Assembly: GCA_039621445.1 (NCBI GenBank)
Contig: CP154955.1
Coordinates: forward strand, 12,652,960 to 12,716,959
Direction: 5' to 3'
Source: Euglena gracilis
Taxonomy: Eukaryota > Euglenida > Euglenophyceae > Euglenales
DNA: 64,000 nt
Below the pieces are notes generated by a model. That model had not been told where the DNA came from, searched no databases, and saw only the letters and a program-made list of their open reading frames with translations. This document shows, one piece after another, positions 60,524 to 64,000 of this stretch (position 1 is its first letter; every line of letters starts with the position of its first letter). Both the position numbers and the translations under genes were made by a program.

Positions 60524-63500
60524 CTCCATATCGGAGTCAGCCTTTTTGCCTATGGTTGACTTCCTAGAATAAACTGCGCGTATCGCGCGAATAGCATTCC
60601 TGTCTTCCACCAGCTCATCCTCGGTGCTCTCATCCCCCTCCCTGCCCGAAGCCAGGTCTTTTTCCGCGATAGAGGATATTTTGAAACCAACACGCTGCCT
60701 ATTGGCAGAACCGCGATTGCAATCGCGACGACCATGGCTAGGGCGTGGAGAACGGGAACGGGGGCACTTGGATGAATGGTGGTCTTTAGACTCACAAAGG
60801 GAACAACGGTTTCGCGAATGTGATTGCCTTTTGGCATCATAGCGACGCGGGGAGCGGTTATCCGTTCGACCGCGGCCGGATCGCGAAGAGGATGATCCAC
60901 TTCGCGACCGAGATCGCGAAGAATCATAATTCGCATCCTGATTGCGGGTAGGGGGGCGGGGGGACCGACCACGCGGTATGAAACCACGTCCGCTATTGCG
61001 GTGGGGTGAACGGGAACGCGGTCTACCATCACCCGATCGGTATCCCGACCGCTGCGAATGCTCAGATCGTGAGGAACGTGAACTCCAGGAAGAGAGGGAT
61101 CCTCGGGGGCTCTTACTGCGCTTTCGCGCTTGGGGGTTCGGACATTCGCGAGACATATGTCCCGGTTGATTACACAAAAAGCACACTTTGTCCGAAACTT
61201 GGTCAGAAGAGCGCGAATAGCGCGGTTTGGATTCCCGTGTCGGGGATTTGGGGTTTGAGCGCGGATAGCGTGTTTTGGAATCACTCGATGGTGATTTTGG
61301 TTATTTTGGGGAGGTAGTCCTTTGGACTGCATGGACTGAACCGGTAGGTACACCCGCGGTAGGGTGATGGTGATATGCCGATTCAATCTGTCCCAGAAGT
61401 TGTGATAACTTCATTTGTTTGGAAAAATAATTCCATCTCTCATCGAGAGTCAAAATGTGTCCCGCGAGTTCCTCGCGATGAATTTCCTTGATGAGTTTGG
61501 GGATGTACCGCAGTAATTGTTGCAAATTGTTCTTTGACTTGCTTTTCCCCTAACTCATCAACCTCGGCTGCTAGTGCAAGCCACTCGGAGTACCACAAGT
61601 CTATCGACTTCCATTTGCGGTCCGGGGGGGTAAATTGCCGCCATTTGTTTTCCAGACTGATTCTGGAAACCAAACTGGAGCATGAGGAAGCATATTGCTC
61701 AACCAATTCTTCAAAAGAAATGCGCCCGCCAACGACCAATTGTCTGGCGCGTTCTTTTTCTTCCCTTGGGAGGCAATCGATGAATTCCATCTTGATTACC
61801 TCCGGGTTGTCATCTTGGGTGGGTCCCTTCAAATCCCAGTAATATTCCCAATCGCGGAAAAATTGTTTCCATGTGGTGGGGTCACCGTTCCATTGGGGCG
61901 TCACCTTGTTCGCTATCGCGATGGTGCCTTTGAAATCTTTCTGAGAAACCCGTGGCCCTTCGCTGGTATTCCAGGGGTGTGGGCCCGGGAGCGAAATTGC
62001 ACGATGTGCAGGTACACCGGTGGTTGCACCAAGGGTATTGTTCGGGTGATTCTGCGAATGCGCATGGAACATACCACTTAGTGTACCATAGGTACCATGC
62101 AAATTCGGGGAATCGCGATTGCGCGAATGGTGATGCGGTTGCGCATGTGGGGGTGAGGTATCACATGGTTGCACCACTGGTGCAACTAAGCGAATTTGGG
62201 AGGTATGACCAATACCCGGTGTGGGGGTGCGGATCATAGCACGAATTAGTTCGTACTCCCGAATCTCTTGATTTAAGAGGGGGGTGGGTCTGGTTTTCGC
62301 TTGAAAACCCGACTCCTCATCCGAAAACTCGTCCATTGGGACTGGTAATGTTAGTGGGGGAACCATCGCATTAGCGGAAACGCAATTTGGTGGCAATGTG
62401 CTTGTGGACTCGGGAATTTGTGCGCGAATAGCGCTTTTGGAGCTGGAAGATGCGGCAAGTGTGCCAACCATACCCGATTGCGGGTTTTGGTGAATGGAAC
62501 GCATTTGTGCGTGAATTTGGTCCAGATTTGTTGCAAATTCATGCACACTTTGCTCCAAATGGTCAACAACCTGCCAATTGTCGGTTATCCGACCCACATC
62601 CTCCTGCAAACGCTTAATCCGCCTACGGTATGAGGGTAGCTCATCCAAAAGCAGGATTTTGTCAGAAATTGACTGAAAATCGTGCGAAATTGCACCAAAT
62701 CCAGTGTCCAATTCCTATACTCTTGTCACCAAAGTGCGCATCGCACTGGAAATGGCCTCCAATTGTGGAGATGGCTTAGTGGGTTGGTCCGAATGCGGAC
62801 CTTTGACTTTTTCAGCCATTGGCTGTTCCATCAAGACAGAAACTTGCGCGGATAGCGCGGTAATGTCACTTTGCAGTTTTGTGACATCCTGCTTCCCCGT
62901 TTTCTCGGTGTTCATGAGACTGTCACAAAATTCTTGCATGATTTGGTGGTTTTTCGTGCGCATTTCAGCGCGAATCTGGTCCAAGTGTGTGTTTGGGAGT
63001 GTGGGGGGTGGTGTTGGTAACGGCAATGTGCTTTGGGGTGGTGATTGCACCTGAAGCATTTTTGAGCTCATTTCTTGCATGCGTTTGTGCAAATCCGCTA
63101 TCGCGGTGTGAATGCCGGTAACATCCGGGATCCTACCAGCTACTTCCGCATAGCTGGTGTGCAACTTAGCCAATGAGGCTTCAATGTTACCAACATCCTG
63201 TTGTAACTGTTTGTGCAAATCGGACATGGTGGCCTTGAGTCCGCTAATATCCGGTGTTGGTGCACGGGTTGCCGCATTGCGGTTCTGCAAATCCGCGATT
63301 GCGGTTCGGAATTCCATTGTGTCATTCTGCCACTGTTGTTGCAAATTCTCAATCCTACTTGCGATATTCGCGATTTGGGTGTGAAAACTGGCAATTTCAG
63401 CGGAAATCTCACCACAATGGCAGGATTTCTGCTCCAATCGACAAAGTCTTTCCTCCAATTGCTGCACATACGTGCGGGGGGCAAAACTTTCATTGGATTG

Positions 63501-64000
63501 GGCAGAAAAGTGGGCAAAATTCGCGGAATCACCGCTTAACTGGAAAATGCGCTGTTGCGCTTCCTGAAATGCAGATGCAAGTGTGGATAATTGCTCCAAT
63601 GTGATAAATTGTCCCAAATCGGGATTTTTGATAGGCGGTTCATGCAACTTTTGCTGCAATTGTGGAAAAATTGCCGTAATTGGCTCCAATTGGTGTGATA
63701 AAGCTTGCAAACTATGTTGCATGTTGGAGAAAATCGCGTCATTGCGGGATTGTGTTTCACACATGGCTTCACTCACTTTTTGGAAGTGTTGTGGCAAATG
63801 TGCCTGCAAATGTGTGTACAAACCTTGACGCAAAGTTGCTAGGTCCACATTGGTGGATTGAAAGTTTGCTTGGCAATATTGACCAACATCACGCACATAA
63901 CTCCAAAGGTAATTCAGCTTGTGTTCTACAACCTTTTGGTTGTTCTCATCAAAATCCGAAACCTTGTTAAGTGTCATAGCGCAATCCGCTACACAAGTGT
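60521..64000 (-). pseudogene. gag: gag (E5), 5' end outside window
   Basis: 62715-63977 and 61440-62711 give the coiled-coil and capsid-like regions (LPSYRRRIKRLQEDV, PTTWKQFFRDWEYYW). A deletion near 61530 shifts the frame. 60521-61186 holds the nucleocapsid in one piece: knuckle 1 CFLCNQPGHMSREC, an Arg/Ser-rich stretch of about 90 residues, knuckle 2 CSLCESKDHHSSKC, and an acidic tail ending at the UAG. This is the best-preserved nucleocapsid in the window and shows what E2 has lost. A further frame change is at about 62712. Confidence 0.8.

Larger units (their letters stand above)
54515..64000 (-). mobile_element. E5: 3'-truncated giant chromovirus, close relative of E2
   Basis: From 54710 to the window end it parallels 22600-31880 of E2 (offset about 32120) at high identity, by eye well over 95 %: start of ORF-A, IN-chromodomain, RNase H, RT, methyltransferase-like domain, PR, UAG site and gag. 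ORF-B, ORF-C and the 3' LTR are absent; ORF-A is mostly deleted. The 5' end lies beyond the window. It shares several E2-specific stops and frame changes. Confidence 0.85.

Overview
The window is eukaryotic repeat DNA made almost entirely of nested LTR retrotransposons. I find no host gene, rRNA, tRNA or bacterial-type operon. All five substantial elements are Ty3/gypsy chromoviruses: the order is gag, protease, reverse transcriptase, RNase H, integrase, with a chromodomain at the integrase C-terminus. The host cannot be named from the sequence. Dense stacking of large chromoviruses points to a large, repeat-rich nuclear genome, such as an alga, plant, oomycete or fungus.

Two families are present. 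The giant family (E0, E1, E2, E3, E5; genes on the minus strand) has elements of about 17 kb. They carry a coiled-coil gag with two zinc knuckles, a gag-UAG-pol junction, a methyltransferase-like domain between protease and RT, and three extra reading frames (here ORF-A, ORF-B, ORF-C) between integrase and the 3' LTR. The compact family has one member, E4 (7.7 kb, plus strand), with ordinary chromovirus gene content plus a related NPPY-type domain before RT.

Layout: 1-1183, a fragment of E0 (3' UTR and end of ORF-C) carrying a partial LTR in the opposite orientation. 1199-35767, E1, split by E2 (15737-33195), which sits inside the E1 gag gene with a 5-bp target duplication (AAGTC). 35768-54514, E3, which lacks its 5' half and whose 3' UTR is interrupted by E4 (36572-44297). 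54515-64000, E5, a close relative of E2 cut off at its 3' side and running out of the window.

In an active giant element, gag would form the particle and pol would be made by readthrough of a UAG followed by a conserved stem-loop. PR, RT/RH and IN would process, copy and integrate, and the chromodomain would direct integration. The roles of ORF-A (Pro/Gln-rich with a conserved core), ORF-B (invariant VDFWGFGVR motif) and ORF-C (multi-CxxC zinc-binding) are unknown. Every copy here is damaged by stops, frameshifts, catalytic-site changes or inversions, so all protein entries describe defective copies.

By eye the giant elements, E1, E2 and E5 above all, are packed with short perfect hairpins (5-10 bp arms, 2-7 nt loops) inside coding sequence. 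E4 is not. LTR divergences counted by eye (E2 about 1.3 %, E1 about 4-5 %, E4 about 6 %) agree with E2 being younger than E1, into which it inserted.
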